Origin: Bacteroides sp.
GTDB taxonomy: Bacteria > Bacteroidota > Bacteroidia > Bacteroidales > Bacteroidaceae
Length of the DNA: 64,000 nucleotides
Assembly (NCBI RefSeq): GCF_028690125.1
Contig: NZ_JAQVBV010000003.1
Span: 186,001 to 250,000 of the forward strand
Direction: 5' to 3'
Shown here in pieces: positions 63,913-64,000 of this stretch. The notes below the pieces were generated by a model. It was not told the DNA's origin. It was given only the letters and a program-made list of their open reading frames with translations, and ran no database searches. Within the stretch, counting starts at the first letter, position 1, and every line of letters begins with the position of its first letter. Made by a program: the position numbers and the translations under genes.

Positions 63913-64000
63913 GCGTGTTTATTTAGTGGTCTTAGTTAGTAATTTATCAATTTTTCTTTGTATATATAAATGAAGATATGCCAATAAGGTGGCACAACTG

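Overview
The window reads as chromosome of a human-gut Bacteroides (Bacteroidota), close to the thetaiotaomicron/ovatus group by family content. Supporting signs are SusC/SusD pairs, DUF1735 lipoproteins, HU-like DNA-binding proteins, lipoprotein glycosidases, few Shine-Dalgarno sites, and many promoters of the Bacteroides type (a -7 box TAnnTTTG, most often TATCTTTG, sometimes with TTTG about 20 bp upstream). The species call is an inference from these features; no rRNA gene is present.

Layout. 1-4.5 kb: an outer-membrane barrel gene (cut by the left edge) and a large periplasmic TPR protein. 4.6-8.4 kb: a NUDIX hydrolase, the peroxide-defence pair ahpC-ahpF, and a secreted endonuclease/exonuclease/phosphatase-fold enzyme. 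8.8-14.6 kb: a nucleoside/ribose-scavenging operon (two ribokinases, a sugar permease, an exported nucleoside hydrolase) with a probable regulator upstream. 14.7-24.9 kb: a type I restriction-modification island (hsdS-like, hsdM, dinD-like, hsdS, a tyrosine-phosphatase-like gene, hsdR, a zinc protease) lying between two HU-like genes; a 108-bp nested palindrome sits in the 5' leader of the right-hand one. 25-29.5 kb: an inositol-monophosphatase homologue, a ComF-like protein, and two consecutive membrane proteins that both appear to carry RyR domains, one being a channel-like protein with RCK/TrkA-N-like domains. 29.7-46.4 kb: mostly housekeeping genes: two tRNA-Asn, a PfkB kinase, a tail-specific protease, a histidine kinase, adenosylhomocysteinase, a YfhO-like protein, uracil phosphoribosyltransferase and PEP carboxykinase, followed by a GH110 alpha-galactosidase, a split chromate transporter and a MutS-family ATPase.

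46.5-63.9 kb is the most distinctive region: a polysaccharide utilisation locus with a lipoprotein aldose epimerase, a GH127-superfamily beta-L-arabinofuranosidase, a sugar:H+ symporter, a glycyl radical enzyme with its radical-SAM activase, DUF1735/SusD/SusC/IPT-NHL surface proteins, and a divergent GntR-family regulator with a sugar-binding-type C-terminal domain. Three promoters (GRE operon, SusCD operon, regulator) each carry a near-identical 20-bp operator 14-16 bp upstream of the -7 box, in the same orientation. This ties the glycyl radical enzyme to glycan uptake in one regulon. The GRE has unusual active-site contexts (Cys-Trp-Glu; Arg-Val-Trp-Gly-Trp), and I cannot assign it to a characterised GRE family. 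This PUL-linked GRE is my best candidate for an undescribed system; the paired RyR membrane proteins next to the restriction island are second.
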